Below, in pieces: positions 17,190 through 25,950 of a DNA stretch of 64,000 nucleotides (the first letter of the stretch is position 1; each line of letters begins with the position of its first letter). The DNA comes from Kitasatospora fiedleri. GTDB lineage: Bacteria > Actinomycetota > Actinomycetes > Streptomycetales > Streptomycetaceae. Position numbers and translations under genes: made by a program. The notes beneath the pieces were generated by a model. The model was not told where the DNA came from. It was given only the letters and a program-made list of their open reading frames with translations, and searched no databases. The DNA lies in NCBI RefSeq assembly GCF_948472415.1, contig NZ_OX419519.1:7159001-7223000 (forward strand), read 5' to 3'.

Positions 17190-19502
17190 GTGAGCGGACC
17201 GGCGGACGGCGCGGACGGCGCGAGCGGGGGCGCGGTGCCCCGGCCGGCGGGCAGCGGCCAGGGCGACCACGTCGACGCGGCCCTGCTCGACGCGCTGTTC
17301 GCGCAGGCCCCGATCGGCCTCTACCTGCTCGACGACGACCTGCGGGTGATCCGCTACAACAGCGCCGCCCGCGGCGTGCGCGACATGGCGAGCACCGACA
17401 TCGTCGGACACCGCCCCGCCGAGTTCGCCCCCGGCTTCGACCGCGTCGAACTGGAGGTGCTCGCCCGGCAGGCCCTCCAGGACGGCGGCTACGTCCGCGA
17501 ACACCTGGTGCGCGGCCGGATGCCCGCCGACCCCGGACACGAGATGGTCGGCGCCGTCTCCCTGTTCCGGGTCGTCTCCGACACCGGCCGCCGCTACCTG
17601 GTCGCCGCCGTCGAGGACGTCACCGAACGGCAGTGCGCCCTCGACCGGCTCGACATCCTGCACAGCGCGCACCGCCGCCTCGGCGTCTCCCTCGACGCCA
17701 TCGGCTCCGCCCAGGAACTCGCCGAGGTCGCCGTCCCCCGCTTCGCCGACTCCGCCACCGTCGACCTGCTCGACGAACCACTGCGCGGACTGCCGCTGCG
17801 CCCCGGCCCGATCGACCCCGGCGCGCCCCTGCGCCGGGCCGCCTACCGCTCGGTGCGCGGCACCGGTCCCGCCGGACCCTCCGCGGGCCCCGTCCCGCAC
17901 GGCGCGCTGTCCACGTACGGGGCGCCGACCCCGTACAGCCGGACCCTGGAGGACGGGCGGGCCCGGCTGATCCGCGGGTTGGGCGGGGAGGAGGAGTGGC
18001 TGGCCGCCGACCCCGAGCGGGGGCGGCGGCTGACCGGGCTCGGCGTGCACTCGATGATCGTCGCGCCGCTGGTGGTGCACGACGCCGTCCTGGGCGTGCT
18101 GGCGCTGTACCGGCACCGGCGGCCCGAACCCTTCGACCAGGACGACCTGGAACTGGCCGTCGAACTGGCCTCGCGCGGCGCGGTCGCCATCGACAAGGCC
18201 CGCAGCTACGCCCGGGAACGGTCGATCGCCACCACGCTGCAGCGCCAACTGCTGCCCCGGGAACCGGTGGAGCTCAGCGCCGTGCGCAGCGCCCACGTCT
18301 ACCTGCCGGGCGTGGTCGGCCCGGGCGGGGACTGGTACGACGTGGTGCCGCTGTCCGCCGCCCGGGTCGGCCTGGCGATCGGCTCGGTCACCGGCACCGG
18401 CATCGAGGCCGCCGCCCTGATGGGCCAGGTCCGCACCGCGCTGCGCACGCTGGCCGTCCAGGACCTGCCGCCCGACGAACTGCTGGTGCGGCTGGACGAC
18501 GCGGCCCGGGTGCTGACCGACGAGCAGCGCGGCAGCCTGCCGGCCGGCGCGAGCACCCTGCCGGACGGCCTGGCCTCCTGCCTGTACCTGGTCTACGACC
18601 CGATCGCCCGGACCTGCACGGCCGCCTCCGCCGGGCACCCCGGGCCGGTGGTGGTCGGCCCCGACGGCGTGCCGGTGCCGTTCCCGGTCGAACCCGGGCT
18701 GCCGCTGGGCTGCGGCGACGGCTGCTACGAGATGCGCGCCGCGGAACTGCCGGTCGGCAGCGTCCTGGCGCTGTACACCAACGGGCTGATGTCCGGCCCG
18801 CCGCGGCGCACGCCGCCCCGGGCGGACGGCGCCGCGGAGCGCGGGCCGGGGCGGAGCGCCGAGCGCGGCGGCCTGGACGAGACGCTGCCGGTCGGGCCGG
18901 GGGAGGGCCGGCGGGCGGTGCTGCAACGGGTGCTGGCCCGGGCCGGGGAGGAGGAACTGACGCAGCTGTGCGACCAGGCGGTGTACGCGCTGCTGCCCGA
19001 GCGCCAGCGCGAGGACGCCGTGCTACTGCTGGTGCGCACCCTGGAGCTGCCCGAGGACAAGGTCGCGGTGTGGACCCTGCCGGAGGACCCGGCGGTGGTG
19101 CGCACCGCCCGGCGGCTGGCCGAACACCAGCTCGCCGCCTGGGGGTTGGAGGAGCTGGAGTTCGCCACCGGCCTGATCGTCAGCGAACTGGTGACCAACG
19201 CGATCCGGTACGGGAAGTCGCCGATCCGGCTGCGGCTGATCAACGACCGGGGCCTGATCTGCGAGGTGTCGGACAGCTCGGACAGCACCCCGCACCTGCG
19301 GCGCGCCAAGTCCACCGACGAGGGCGGCCGGGGGCTGTTCATCATCGGGCAGTTGGCGCAGCGCTGGGGGACCAGGTTCGCCCGGCACGGCAAGACCATC
19401 TGGGCGCAGCAGGAGGTGCCCGAGATGCCGGAGGTGCCGGGGGCGCCCGCGGCCGCGGCGGCACCGGCGGTTCCGGGGCCGGCGGAGGGCGGCGGGGAGT
19501 AG
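17190..19502 (+). CDS. PAS-GAF-PP2C-HATPase regulator with altered PP2C metal motifs
   Basis: 770 aa from the GTG at 17190 (ggagaggg upstream); an ATG at 17127 is an alternative. PAS (PIGLYLLDDDLRVIRYN), GAF (GVHSMIVAPLVVHD...LALYRHRRPEPF), PP2C core (GPGGDWYDVVPL) and a C-terminal HATPase_c anti-sigma-kinase domain with SELVTNAIRYG and GGRGLFIIGQLA. In the PP2C core the usual GDVxGHG motif is G-S-V-T-G-T-G (about 18381) and the usual YTDGLxE is Y-T-N-G-L-M-S (about 18772), so two metal-binding Asp residues are missing while GGDWYD remains. It may be an inactive phosphatase that senses and scaffolds. It follows the first PP2C gene by 136 bp; a 25 bp direct repeat lies in that gap. Confidence 0.88.
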   Translation: MSGPADGADGASGGAVPRPAGSGQGDHVDAALLDALFAQAPIGLYLLDDDLRVIRYNSAARGVRDMASTDIVGHRPAEFAPGFDRVELEVLARQALQDGGYVREHLVRGRMPADPGHEMVGAVSLFRVVSDTGRRYLVAAVEDVTERQCALDRLDILHSAHRRLGVSLDAIGSAQELAEVAVPRFADSATVDLLDEPLRGLPLRPGPIDPGAPLRRAAYRSVRGTGPAGPSAGPVPHGALSTYGAPTPYSRTLEDGRARLIRGLGGEEEWLAADPERGRRLTGLGVHSMIVAPLVVHDAVLGVLALYRHRRPEPFDQDDLELAVELASRGAVAIDKARSYARERSIATTLQRQLLPREPVELSAVRSAHVYLPGVVGPGGDWYDVVPLSAARVGLAIGSVTGTGIEAAALMGQVRTALRTLAVQDLPPDELLVRLDDAARVLTDEQRGSLPAGASTLPDGLASCLYLVYDPIARTCTAASAGHPGPVVVGPDGVPVPFPVEPGLPLGCGDGCYEMRAAELPVGSVLALYTNGLMSGPPRRTPPRADGAAERGPGRSAERGGLDETLPVGPGEGRRAVLQRVLARAGEEELTQLCDQAVYALLPERQREDAVLLLVRTLELPEDKVAVWTLPEDPAVVRTARRLAEHQLAAWGLEELEFATGLIVSELVTNAIRYGKSPIRLRLINDRGLICEVSDSSDSTPHLRRAKSTDEGGRGLFIIGQLAQRWGTRFARHGKTIWAQQEVPEMPEVPGAPAAAAAPAVPGPAEGGGE

Positions 19503-19508
19503 CGGGCT

Positions 19509-19544
19509 GCGGGCGGCCACCGGGGTGTCGCGGTGGCCGCCCGC
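19509..19544. terminator. Bidirectional hairpin terminator
   Basis: Perfect 13 bp inverted repeat (gcgggcggccacc / ggtggccgcccgc) with a 10 nt loop between convergent genes, the PP2C-HATPase regulator and the aldo/keto reductase. No long T tract, as is common in streptomycetes. Confidence 0.75.
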
Positions 19545-19592
19545 GGGCGTGGTGCGCCGGCCGGGTTCAGGCGCCCGGCGCGCCGGTGGGGC

Positions 19593-20597
19593 TCAGGGGC
19601 GGGTCTTGGGGGCGTTCTCCGCGGTCCGGGCCGGGTCGAACTCGGCGACCGGGGCCAGGATCTCGTCCATCCGGGCGAGCAGCGCGGGCTCCAGCTTCAC
19701 ACCGGCGGCCTTGACGTTCTCGGTGACCTGCTCGGGGCGGGAGGCGCCGATGATCGCGGCCGAGACGTTCGGGTTCTGCAGCACCCAGGCGACGGCGAGC
19801 TGGGCGAGCGACAGCCCGGCCTCCGCGGCGAGCGGGTGCAGCAGCTGGACGCGCTCCAGGACCTCGGGCCGCAGCCAGCGGGAGACGAAGTTCGCGCCGC
19901 CCTTCTCGTCGGTGGCCCGGGAGCCCGCCGGCGGCTCCGCCCCGGGCTGGTACTTGCCGGTCAGCACGCCCTGCGCGATCGGCGACCAGACCACCTGGCC
20001 GATGCCCAACTCCTCGCAGGTGGGCACCACTTCACCCTCGATGACGCGCCACAGCGCGCTGTACTGCGGCTGGCTGGAGACCAGCGGGACGCGCAGCTCG
20101 CGGGCCAGCGCGTGACCGGCCCGGATCTGCTCGGCCGTCCACTCGGAGACGCCGATGTACAGCGCCTTGCCGGAGCGGACCACGTCGGCGAACGCCTCCA
20201 TGGTCTCCTCCAGCGGGGTGGAGGGGTCGTAGCGGTGGGCCTGGTAGACGTCCACGTAGTCGGTCTGCAGGCGGCGCAGCGAGCCGTCGATCGACTCCAG
20301 GACGTGCTTGCGGCCCAGCCCCCGGTCGTTGCGGCCGGGGCCGGTCGGCCAGAACACCTTGGTGAGCACCTCCAGCCCCTCGCGGCGCTCGCCCTTGAGG
20401 GCCCGTCCGAGGACCGACTCGGCGCGGGTCTCGGCGTAGACGTCGGCGGTGTCGAAGGTGGTGATGCCCGCGTCGAGGGCGGCCCGGATGCAGGCGGCCG
20501 CGGTGTCCTCCTCGACCTGCGAACCGTGGGTGAGCCAGTTCCCGTACGCGATCTCGCTGATGATCAGGCCGCTGCGGCCCAGGTGACGGAATTCCAT
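19593..20597 (-). CDS. Aldo/keto reductase (Kv-beta-like, AKR6-type)
   Basis: 334 aa, full length. The (beta/alpha)8 AKR markers are present: ITTFDTADVYAETRAESVLGRAL (catalytic Asp and Tyr), VLTKVFWPTG (catalytic Lys), YVDVYQAHRYD (catalytic His) and the NADPH-binding block GASRPEQVTENVKA. Substrate not predictable. No ribosome site is visible before the ATG at 20597, so the message may be leaderless or start at an internal codon. Confidence 0.88.
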   Translation of the reverse strand: MEFRHLGRSGLIISEIAYGNWLTHGSQVEEDTAAACIRAALDAGITTFDTADVYAETRAESVLGRALKGERREGLEVLTKVFWPTGPGRNDRGLGRKHVLESIDGSLRRLQTDYVDVYQAHRYDPSTPLEETMEAFADVVRSGKALYIGVSEWTAEQIRAGHALARELRVPLVSSQPQYSALWRVIEGEVVPTCEELGIGQVVWSPIAQGVLTGKYQPGAEPPAGSRATDEKGGANFVSRWLRPEVLERVQLLHPLAAEAGLSLAQLAVAWVLQNPNVSAAIIGASRPEQVTENVKAAGVKLEPALLARMDEILAPVAEFDPARTAENAPKTRP

Positions 20598-20726
20598 GAT
20601 CTGTACCGTACGTCAGCGGCGGCGGCGTCGGCACCACCCCGGCCGGGGCGGCGGGGCCGGTGCGAGGGGGCGGCGGACGGGGGCGCCGGACAGGGGCGGC
20701 CACCAGGGGCGGAGGTCGCCGGGCCC

Positions 20727-20740
20727 GGGCCTTTGGGCCC
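20727..20740. promoter_or_regulatory. DevR/OsdR-like palindrome upstream of the Acg-type nitroreductase
   Basis: gggcctttgggccc is GGGCC-N4-GGCCC, 82 bp before the ATG. It resembles the DosR/DevR core (GGGAC-N4-GTCCC-type) that controls acg genes in mycobacteria and the equivalent dormancy regulon of streptomycetes. GC-rich palindromes arise easily here, so this is a candidate only. Confidence 0.4.
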
Positions 20741-20821
20741 TACCGGGCCGGGCGGGGCGGGCGCAGGCTCAAGACACGGAAGCGTGCGACCCGACGAGGA
20801 TGCGGCGAGGAGTGATCCGCG

Positions 20822-21889
20822 ATGACCGAGCCGATGGCGGGAACGGTGGACGGGGTGCCGGGCGGGCCGAGCCCGGCCGAACTGCGGGAACTGGTCGCCG
20901 CGGCCGGGGCCGCGCCGTCGCTGCACAACACGCAGCCGTGGCGGTTCCGGCCGACCGCGGACGGCCCCGGGGTGCTGGTGTTCGCCGACCCCGCGCGGGC
21001 GGTGCCGCTGGCCGACCCGGACGGGCGGGCGATGCTGCTGTCGGTCGGGGCGGCGCTGTTCAACCTGCGGGTGGCGGCCGCCCGACTCGGGCTGCCGGTC
21101 GAGGAGTTGGACCTGGTGCCGGGACCGGACGGGCCGGACGAGCCGGTGGCGGTGGTGCGCTTCGGCCCGCGCGGTGCGCCCCACGAGCCGGGCGAGTTGG
21201 CCGAGTTGGCCGGGGCGATCGGCCAACGGCACTCCAGCCGCGAGCCGTTCGGGAACCGGGACGTGCCCGAGGCGGTGATCGGCGAGCTGATCGAGGCCGC
21301 CGCCGACGAGGACGCCGTGCTGGACGTGCTGGAGGAGTCCGGCGCGCGCCGGGTGCTGGCGCTGACCGCGGAGGCCGAGGCCCGGATCGCCGCGGACGCC
21401 GCCCGCCGGGCGGAGACGGGTGGCTGGCTGCGCGCGGAGCCCGCGGGTCGTGCTCCCGCGAGCGGTGCCGCCGCCGGTCCCGCTGCCGGTCCCGCGGACG
21501 GCATCCCGGAGTGGGCGCTCGGGCCGCAGGACCACGAAGCCCGGGTCCCCGTACGGGACTTCGCCGGGCGCGGACCCGTGCACACGCGGCGCTTCGAGGC
21601 GCTGCCGCAGGTGGCGACCCTCGCCACCCGGGGCGACACGGCGGCGGACTGGCTGCGGGCCGGGCAGGCGCTGGAGCGGGTGTGGCTGGTGGCGACCACC
21701 CGGGGGCTGCGGGTCTCGGTGCTCCATCAGGCCGTCGAACTCCCGGACACCCGCTGGCGGTTGCGCGACCCGGACAGCGGCGTCGGCACCGTCCAGGTGG
21801 TGCTGCGGGTCGGCTACGGCCCGCCCGGTGCGGCCACCCCGCGCCGGAGCGTCGACGACCTGCTGCGCGACCCGGCCCGGGGTCGCTGA
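20822..21889 (+). CDS. Acg-family FMN-binding nitroreductase-like protein
   Basis: 355 aa, ATG with gaggagtg upstream. The N-terminal block AAGAAPSLHNTQPWRF is the family hallmark (R-x-A-P-S-x-H-N-x-Q-P-W), followed by RQHSSREPF-like GQRHSSREPFGNR and a second nitroreductase half ending in VQVVLRVGYG. In mycobacteria Acg (Rv2032) belongs to the dormancy regulon and is proposed to sequester FMN rather than reduce nitro compounds. The internal Pro/Ala-rich insert (about 21440-21500) is variable in the family. The upstream palindrome suggests hypoxia or nitric-oxide control. Confidence 0.82.
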   Translation: MTEPMAGTVDGVPGGPSPAELRELVAAAGAAPSLHNTQPWRFRPTADGPGVLVFADPARAVPLADPDGRAMLLSVGAALFNLRVAAARLGLPVEELDLVPGPDGPDEPVAVVRFGPRGAPHEPGELAELAGAIGQRHSSREPFGNRDVPEAVIGELIEAAADEDAVLDVLEESGARRVLALTAEAEARIAADAARRAETGGWLRAEPAGRAPASGAAAGPAAGPADGIPEWALGPQDHEARVPVRDFAGRGPVHTRRFEALPQVATLATRGDTAADWLRAGQALERVWLVATTRGLRVSVLHQAVELPDTRWRLRDPDSGVGTVQVVLRVGYGPPGAATPRRSVDDLLRDPARGR

Positions 21890-21965
21890 CCGCCGACCGC
21901 CGGGGACTGTCAGTGGCCGGGGGCATCATCGGCCGGGAGGATTCCCCAGCGGACGGAGCGGCGGC

Positions 21966-22307
21966 ATGGCGATCACCAACGAGCGGATGGCGGGGTACGA
22001 GTTCCTGGGCCCGATGCGCGGGGACGGGTACTACCCGGCGCACCTGGTGGCCAAGGGCGGCGACATCCTGCACGCGCTGTGCGAGCGGATCGAGGGCCGA
22101 CCGCCGCGCGGGCTCGACGAGTTGTACGAGCTGACGCACGCCGCGACCGAGCAGTTCAACCTGCTGGCGGAGGAATTCCACGAGGTCGGCAGCGAGATCG
22201 AGACGGTCGCGCGCGAGGCGATCGCCGCGGACTTCGACCACCTCGCCCAGGCGTACGGCTTCCCGGAGGCCGACCTGGAGGAGCTGGTCGACCCCCGCGA
22301 GTGGTGA
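21966..22307 (+). CDS. DUF5713 family protein
   Basis: 113 aa acidic, mostly helical, with GYYPAHLVAKGGDILHALCERIEG and LTHAATEQFNLLAEEFHE blocks typical of DUF5713. No known function. It starts 77 bp after the Acg-type gene and ends 20 bp before the convergent methyltransferase. Confidence 0.75.
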   Translation: MAITNERMAGYEFLGPMRGDGYYPAHLVAKGGDILHALCERIEGRPPRGLDELYELTHAATEQFNLLAEEFHEVGSEIETVAREAIAADFDHLAQAYGFPEADLEELVDPREW

Positions 22308-22326
22308 GGCGGCGGGCGGGCGCGGT

Positions 22327-23163
22327 TCAGCGGACGGCGGAGGCCAGCAGGGCGCGGTGCGGGAGCAGCAGGGCGTCCGGGGCCGCCGGGTCGGTCCGGT
22401 ACTCCTCGGCGAGCCGCTCGTAGTGGCGGCGGGCCGCCTCCCGGACGGCGGGCGGCTGGGCGAGCAGGGTCAGCCCGATGGTGGCGACACCGGCCGCCGG
22501 GCCGCTCCACCACTCGTCCAGGGTGGTGGCGTGATCGAAGTCGACGGTGCTGCCGTGGGCCTCGCGCAGTCCGGCGCTGGTGAGCAGCCCGGCCAGGCCG
22601 TCCGGGGTGCGGTCGAAGTCGTCGGCCGGGTCGAGCGGCCCGAGGTGCGCCGGGCGGGCCGCGCCGGCCGCCTGCAGGGCGCGCGGGATCAGCGTCTGGC
22701 CCGGGGCGGGGCTGCCCGACCAGATGGTCAGGGCGAGCCGCCCGCCCGGGCGCAGCACCCGCCGCAGTTCGGCGAGCGCGAGCAGCGGCCGACCGACGTG
22801 GTTGAGCACGAAGTTGGCCACCACCGCGTGGAACTCGCCTTCCGGGAAGGGGAGTTCGGGGAGGGTGGCGAGTTCGCTCCGGGCCTGCGGGACGTCGCGG
22901 CGGACGAGTGCGAGCATGCTCGGTTCGGCGTCGACGGCGGTGACCAGGGCGCCACGGGCCACCGCCGCCGCGGCGACGGTGCCCGGCCCCGTTCCGACGT
23001 CCAGCACCCGGTCCCGGGCGGACACGCCCGCCGCGTCGAGGAGCCGTTCCACGGGGCGGGCGCAGAGCCGGCCGAACGAGGCGGCGTAGACGGCGCCGTG
23101 CCCGGCCCAGGCGGTGCGCTCGTTGGCGTCGAAAGCGGTGGTCGGCGGTGCGGTCCGCGGCAT
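22327..23163 (-). CDS. Class I SAM-dependent methyltransferase
   Basis: 278 aa; the ATG at 23163 is chosen for its gaacgaggggg ribosome site. SAM motif I VLDVGTGPGTVAAAA, motif II TAVDAEPSMLALV, and post-motifs VVANFVLNHVGRPLLALAELRRVLRPGGRLALT identify a UbiE/Methyltransf_11 type enzyme. Substrate unknown. Confidence 0.85.
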   Translation of the reverse strand: MPRTAPPTTAFDANERTAWAGHGAVYAASFGRLCARPVERLLDAAGVSARDRVLDVGTGPGTVAAAAVARGALVTAVDAEPSMLALVRRDVPQARSELATLPELPFPEGEFHAVVANFVLNHVGRPLLALAELRRVLRPGGRLALTIWSGSPAPGQTLIPRALQAAGAARPAHLGPLDPADDFDRTPDGLAGLLTSAGLREAHGSTVDFDHATTLDEWWSGPAAGVATIGLTLLAQPPAVREAARRHYERLAEEYRTDPAAPDALLLPHRALLASAVR

Positions 23164-23247
23164 GGGTCCCCCTCGTTCCGGTGGTGGGCGGACGATCATA
23201 GTCGGACGGGTCCGGAGCCCGGCCCGCCGCGGGCGGCGGGGGAACGC

Positions 23248-23280
23248 CGAAGGGCGCGACCGGAGCGGTCGCGCCCTTCG
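23248..23280 (-). terminator. Strong hairpin terminator after etfA
   Basis: 15 bp perfect stem (cgaagggcgcgaccg / cggtcgcgcccttcg) with a 3 nt loop, just downstream of the etfA stop and before the methyltransferase start on the same strand. Confidence 0.85.
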
Positions 23281-23306
23281 GGCCGGGCGGGGCGGTCGAC
23301 GGGGCG

Positions 23307-24263
23307 TCAGCCCGTCTTGACCTGGTCGGTGAGCTGGGGGAGGACGGTGAAGAGGTCTCCGATGACGCCGTAGTCGACGAGTTCGAAGATGGGGGCTTCG
23401 GGGTCCTTGTTGACGGCGACGATGGTCTTGCTGGTCTGCATGCCGGCGCGGTGCTGGATGGCGCCGGAGATGCCGGCGGCGACGTAGAGCTGGGGGGAGA
23501 CCTGCTTGCCGGTCTGGCCGACCTGGCTGCTGTGGGGGTACCAGCCGGCGTCGACGGCGGCGCGGGAGGCGCCGACGGCGGCGCCGAGGGCGTCGGCGAG
23601 GTCCTCGACGACGGAGAAGCCGTCGGCGGCGCCGACGCCGCGGCCGCCGGAGACGACGATGGCGGCCTCGGTGAGTTCGGGGCGGCCGGTGGAGACGCGG
23701 GGGGTGCGGGAGGTGACGGTGGCGGCGTTGCCGCTCAGGGCGACGGTGACGTCCTGGACGGTGCCGGCGGCGGGGGCGGGTTCGGGGGCGGCGCTGTTGG
23801 GCTTGACGGTGATGACGGGGGCGCCGGTGGTGACGGTGGACTTGACCTGGAAGGAGGCGGCGAACACCGACTGGGTGGCGACGGGGCCGCTCTGGCCCTG
23901 CTCGATGTCGACGGCGTCGGTGATCAGGCCCGACCCGAGGCGCAGGGCGGTGCGGGCGGCGATCTCCTTGTTCTCGCCGGAGGAGGTGAGCAGGACGGCG
24001 GTGGCGCCGGTGTCCTTGGCGATCTGGGTCAGCGCGTCGACCTTGGGGACCACCAGCTGGGAGGTGAACTCCTCGGCGTCGGCGGTGTAGACGGTGGCGG
24101 CGCCGTACTCGGCGGCCTTGGCGGCGATGCCGGCCGCGGCGGGCCCGGCGCCCAGGACGACGGCGGCGGGGGTGCCCAGGCGGCGGGCGAGGGTCAGCAG
24201 TTCGAGGGCGGGCTTGCGCACGGCGCCGTCGACGTGGTCGACGAGGACCAGGATCTCGGTCAT
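23307..24263 (-). CDS. etfA: Electron transfer flavoprotein alpha subunit
   Basis: 318 aa, ATG with an aggag site. The C-terminal FAD domain has GGRGVGAADGFSVVEDLADALGAAVGASRAAVDAGW, QVGQTGKQVSPQLYVAAGISGAIQH and AVNKDPEAPIF, all ETF-alpha signatures. Pairs with EtfB, encoded upstream, as the soluble acceptor for acyl-CoA and related dehydrogenases. The codon choice is unusually repetitive GGC/GCG-rich even for this genome. Confidence 0.95.
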   Translation of the reverse strand: MTEILVLVDHVDGAVRKPALELLTLARRLGTPAAVVLGAGPAAAGIAAKAAEYGAATVYTADAEEFTSQLVVPKVDALTQIAKDTGATAVLLTSSGENKEIAARTALRLGSGLITDAVDIEQGQSGPVATQSVFAASFQVKSTVTTGAPVITVKPNSAAPEPAPAAGTVQDVTVALSGNAATVTSRTPRVSTGRPELTEAAIVVSGGRGVGAADGFSVVEDLADALGAAVGASRAAVDAGWYPHSSQVGQTGKQVSPQLYVAAGISGAIQHRAGMQTSKTIVAVNKDPEAPIFELVDYGVIGDLFTVLPQLTDQVKTG

Positions 24264-24363
24264 GGTCGGTTGCTCCTGGGGATGCGTGGAAGAACGGGTG
24301 TGACGGGCCGCCGGGTGCAGGTGTGCACGGCGGCGCTGTTCATCGGCGCGGGGGTGCGGCCGG

Positions 24364-24404
24364 GGCGGTCGCCGGGCGAGCGGCGCGGGCTCGGGGCGAC
24401 CGCC
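24364..24404 (-). promoter_or_regulatory. Intercistronic hairpin between etfB and etfA
   Basis: A 10 bp perfect outer stem (ggcggtcgcc / ggcgaccgcc) encloses a 5 bp inner stem (cgagc / gctcg) within the 166 bp gap between the two subunit genes. It could be an mRNA processing or attenuation structure, or an extra promoter region for etfA; no T tract follows. Confidence 0.4.
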
Positions 24405-24429
24405 GGGCGGGGCGCGGTGGCGCGGCCGG

Positions 24430-25215
24430 TCAGATGAACTTCTGCTCGGCGAGGTAGGCGGCGAGCTGCTTGCCGCCCTGGCCCTCGTCGGTCACGATGA
24501 CGCCCTTGGTGCGGGCGGGGCGGGCGGTGACGTCCTCGACCCGGCTCCAGGCGCCGGCCAGGCCGACGGTGTCGGCGTCGATGCCCAGGTCGTCCAGGTC
24601 CAGCGACTGCACCGGCTTCTTCTTCGCGGCCATGATGCCCTTGAAGGAGGGGTAGCGGGCCTCGCCGGACTGGTCGGTGACCGAGACCACCGCGGGCAGC
24701 GCCGCCTCGACCTGCTCGGTGGCGCTGTCGCCGTCCCGGCGCCCGGTCACCCTGCCGCCGGCCACCGCGACCTCGGACAGCAGCGTGGCCTGCGGCACGC
24801 CCAGGCGCTCGGCCAGCAGCGCGGGCAGCACGCCCATCGTGCCGTCGGTGGAGGCCATGCCGCACACCACCAGGTCGTAGCCGGTCTTCTCCAGCGCCGC
24901 CGCCAAGATCGCCGAGGTGCCGAGCGCGTCCGTGCCGTGGATGTCGTCGTCGTTGACGTGCACGGCCTTGTCCGCGCCCATCGACAGCGCCTTGCGCAGC
25001 GCGTCCTTCGCGTCGTCCGGGCCCACCGTCAGCACCGTCACCTCGGCGCCCTCGTTGGCCGCCGCGATCCGCAGCGCCTGCTCGACGCCATACTCGTCCA
25101 GCTCCGACAGGAGGCCGTCCACGCCCTCCCGGTCGGTGGTGGCATCGTCCGCGAAGCGACGGTCACCGGTCGCGTCGGGCACGTACTTCACACAGACAAC
25201 GATCCTCAAGCTCAC
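24430..25215 (-). CDS. etfB: Electron transfer flavoprotein beta subunit
   Basis: 261 aa from the GTG at 25215, which gives the family N-terminus M-S-L-R-I-V-V-C-V-K-Y; a GTG two codons upstream is possible but too close to the ribosome site. ETF-beta motifs: YGVEQALRIA, TVGPDDAKDALRKALSMGADKAVHV (AMP-binding region) and GMASTDGTMGVLPALLAERLG. Forms the ETF heterodimer with EtfA, though the genes are separated by an unusually long 166 bp. Confidence 0.94.
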   Translation of the reverse strand: MSLRIVVCVKYVPDATGDRRFADDATTDREGVDGLLSELDEYGVEQALRIAAANEGAEVTVLTVGPDDAKDALRKALSMGADKAVHVNDDDIHGTDALGTSAILAAALEKTGYDLVVCGMASTDGTMGVLPALLAERLGVPQATLLSEVAVAGGRVTGRRDGDSATEQVEAALPAVVSVTDQSGEARYPSFKGIMAAKKKPVQSLDLDDLGIDADTVGLAGAWSRVEDVTARPARTKGVIVTDEGQGGKQLAAYLAEQKFI

Positions 25216-25240
25216 GGCCACCTTGTCCTTTCACGCGGGA

Positions 25241-25320
25241 GGGAACTGAGTACCCCCACTAGACCACACTCCGTGCCATGTATCCACTCCCGTGGGGGTG
25301 TGAGGGGGGACTCAGTTCCC
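25241..25320. repeat. Long-range inverted repeat between etfB and the next gene
   Basis: gggaactgagt (25241-25251) is exactly complementary to actcagttccc (25310-25320), and acccccac (25252-25259) to gtgggggt (25292-25299). It spans the etfB leader and the 3' end of the upstream membrane-protein gene. It could act as that gene's terminator or as an etfB leader structure. Confidence 0.6.
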
Positions 25321-25785
25321 AGCGGGCGGCACCGGGCGACGGGCGGCGGCGGGAACGGGCGCGGGGCGGAGGTCGGCGGCCCAGCGCAGGGAGTACCAGG
25401 AGAGCGCGGCGAGCAGGGCGGCGCTGGGGAGTTCGGCGGCGTAGGCGAGGACCTCGGCGGTGCGGAACGCCTCGCCGCGGTGGGCGGACCAGAGGTCGAA
25501 GAAGGCGTCCGTGCCGAGCAGGACGGCGGTCGCGGAGGCGATCGGGCTGGTGGCGCGGTGGCGGCGGCGGACCAGGGCGGCGAGCAGCAGCAGGGCGGCG
25601 GCCTCCAGCAGGTCGAACCAGACCCAGGCGTTGGAGAGGTTGCGGGCCCCGAACCGGCCCCGGACGGTCAGGGCGAGTTCGACGATCCAGGGCAGCAGCA
25701 GGACGGCGGCGACCCGGAAGGCGGTCGACAGCAGGCGCAGCAGCGCGTCCTCGTGGTCGGCCAGGGCCTTGCGGAGAGCGGGCAC
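25312..25785 (-). CDS. Small polytopic membrane protein, unknown function
   Basis: 157 aa with about four hydrophobic helices (VAAVLLLPWIVELALTV, WFDLLEAAALLLLAALV, IASATAVLLGTDAFFDLW, LPSAALLAALSWYSL). The motif DAFFDLWSAHRG in the third segment is distinctive. No family recognised. Same strand as etfB, 97 bp upstream. Confidence 0.6.
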   Translation of the reverse strand: MPALRKALADHEDALLRLLSTAFRVAAVLLLPWIVELALTVRGRFGARNLSNAWVWFDLLEAAALLLLAALVRRRHRATSPIASATAVLLGTDAFFDLWSAHRGEAFRTAEVLAYAAELPSAALLAALSWYSLRWAADLRPAPVPAAARRPVPPAGN

Positions 25786-25950
25786 GCCGCGATCATAGGT
25801 CTGGCGGTGCGTCAGGTTCGTCAGGCGGCCGGGCCAACCCGCCGGGCGGGTCCGCGGCGCGGGTGCCCCGGGCGCTCAGGGCATGTGCGGCGGGGCCGCC
25901 GGGTGCGGTCGGGCACGGCGGCGGCCCCGGGGCGGGGACGGGCGAGGGGC

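Noticed and set aside
17050..17193. 47-codon frame overlapping the end of the first PP2C gene
   Set aside because: Low-complexity Gly/Thr/Arg peptide produced by a direct repeat; no ribosome site.
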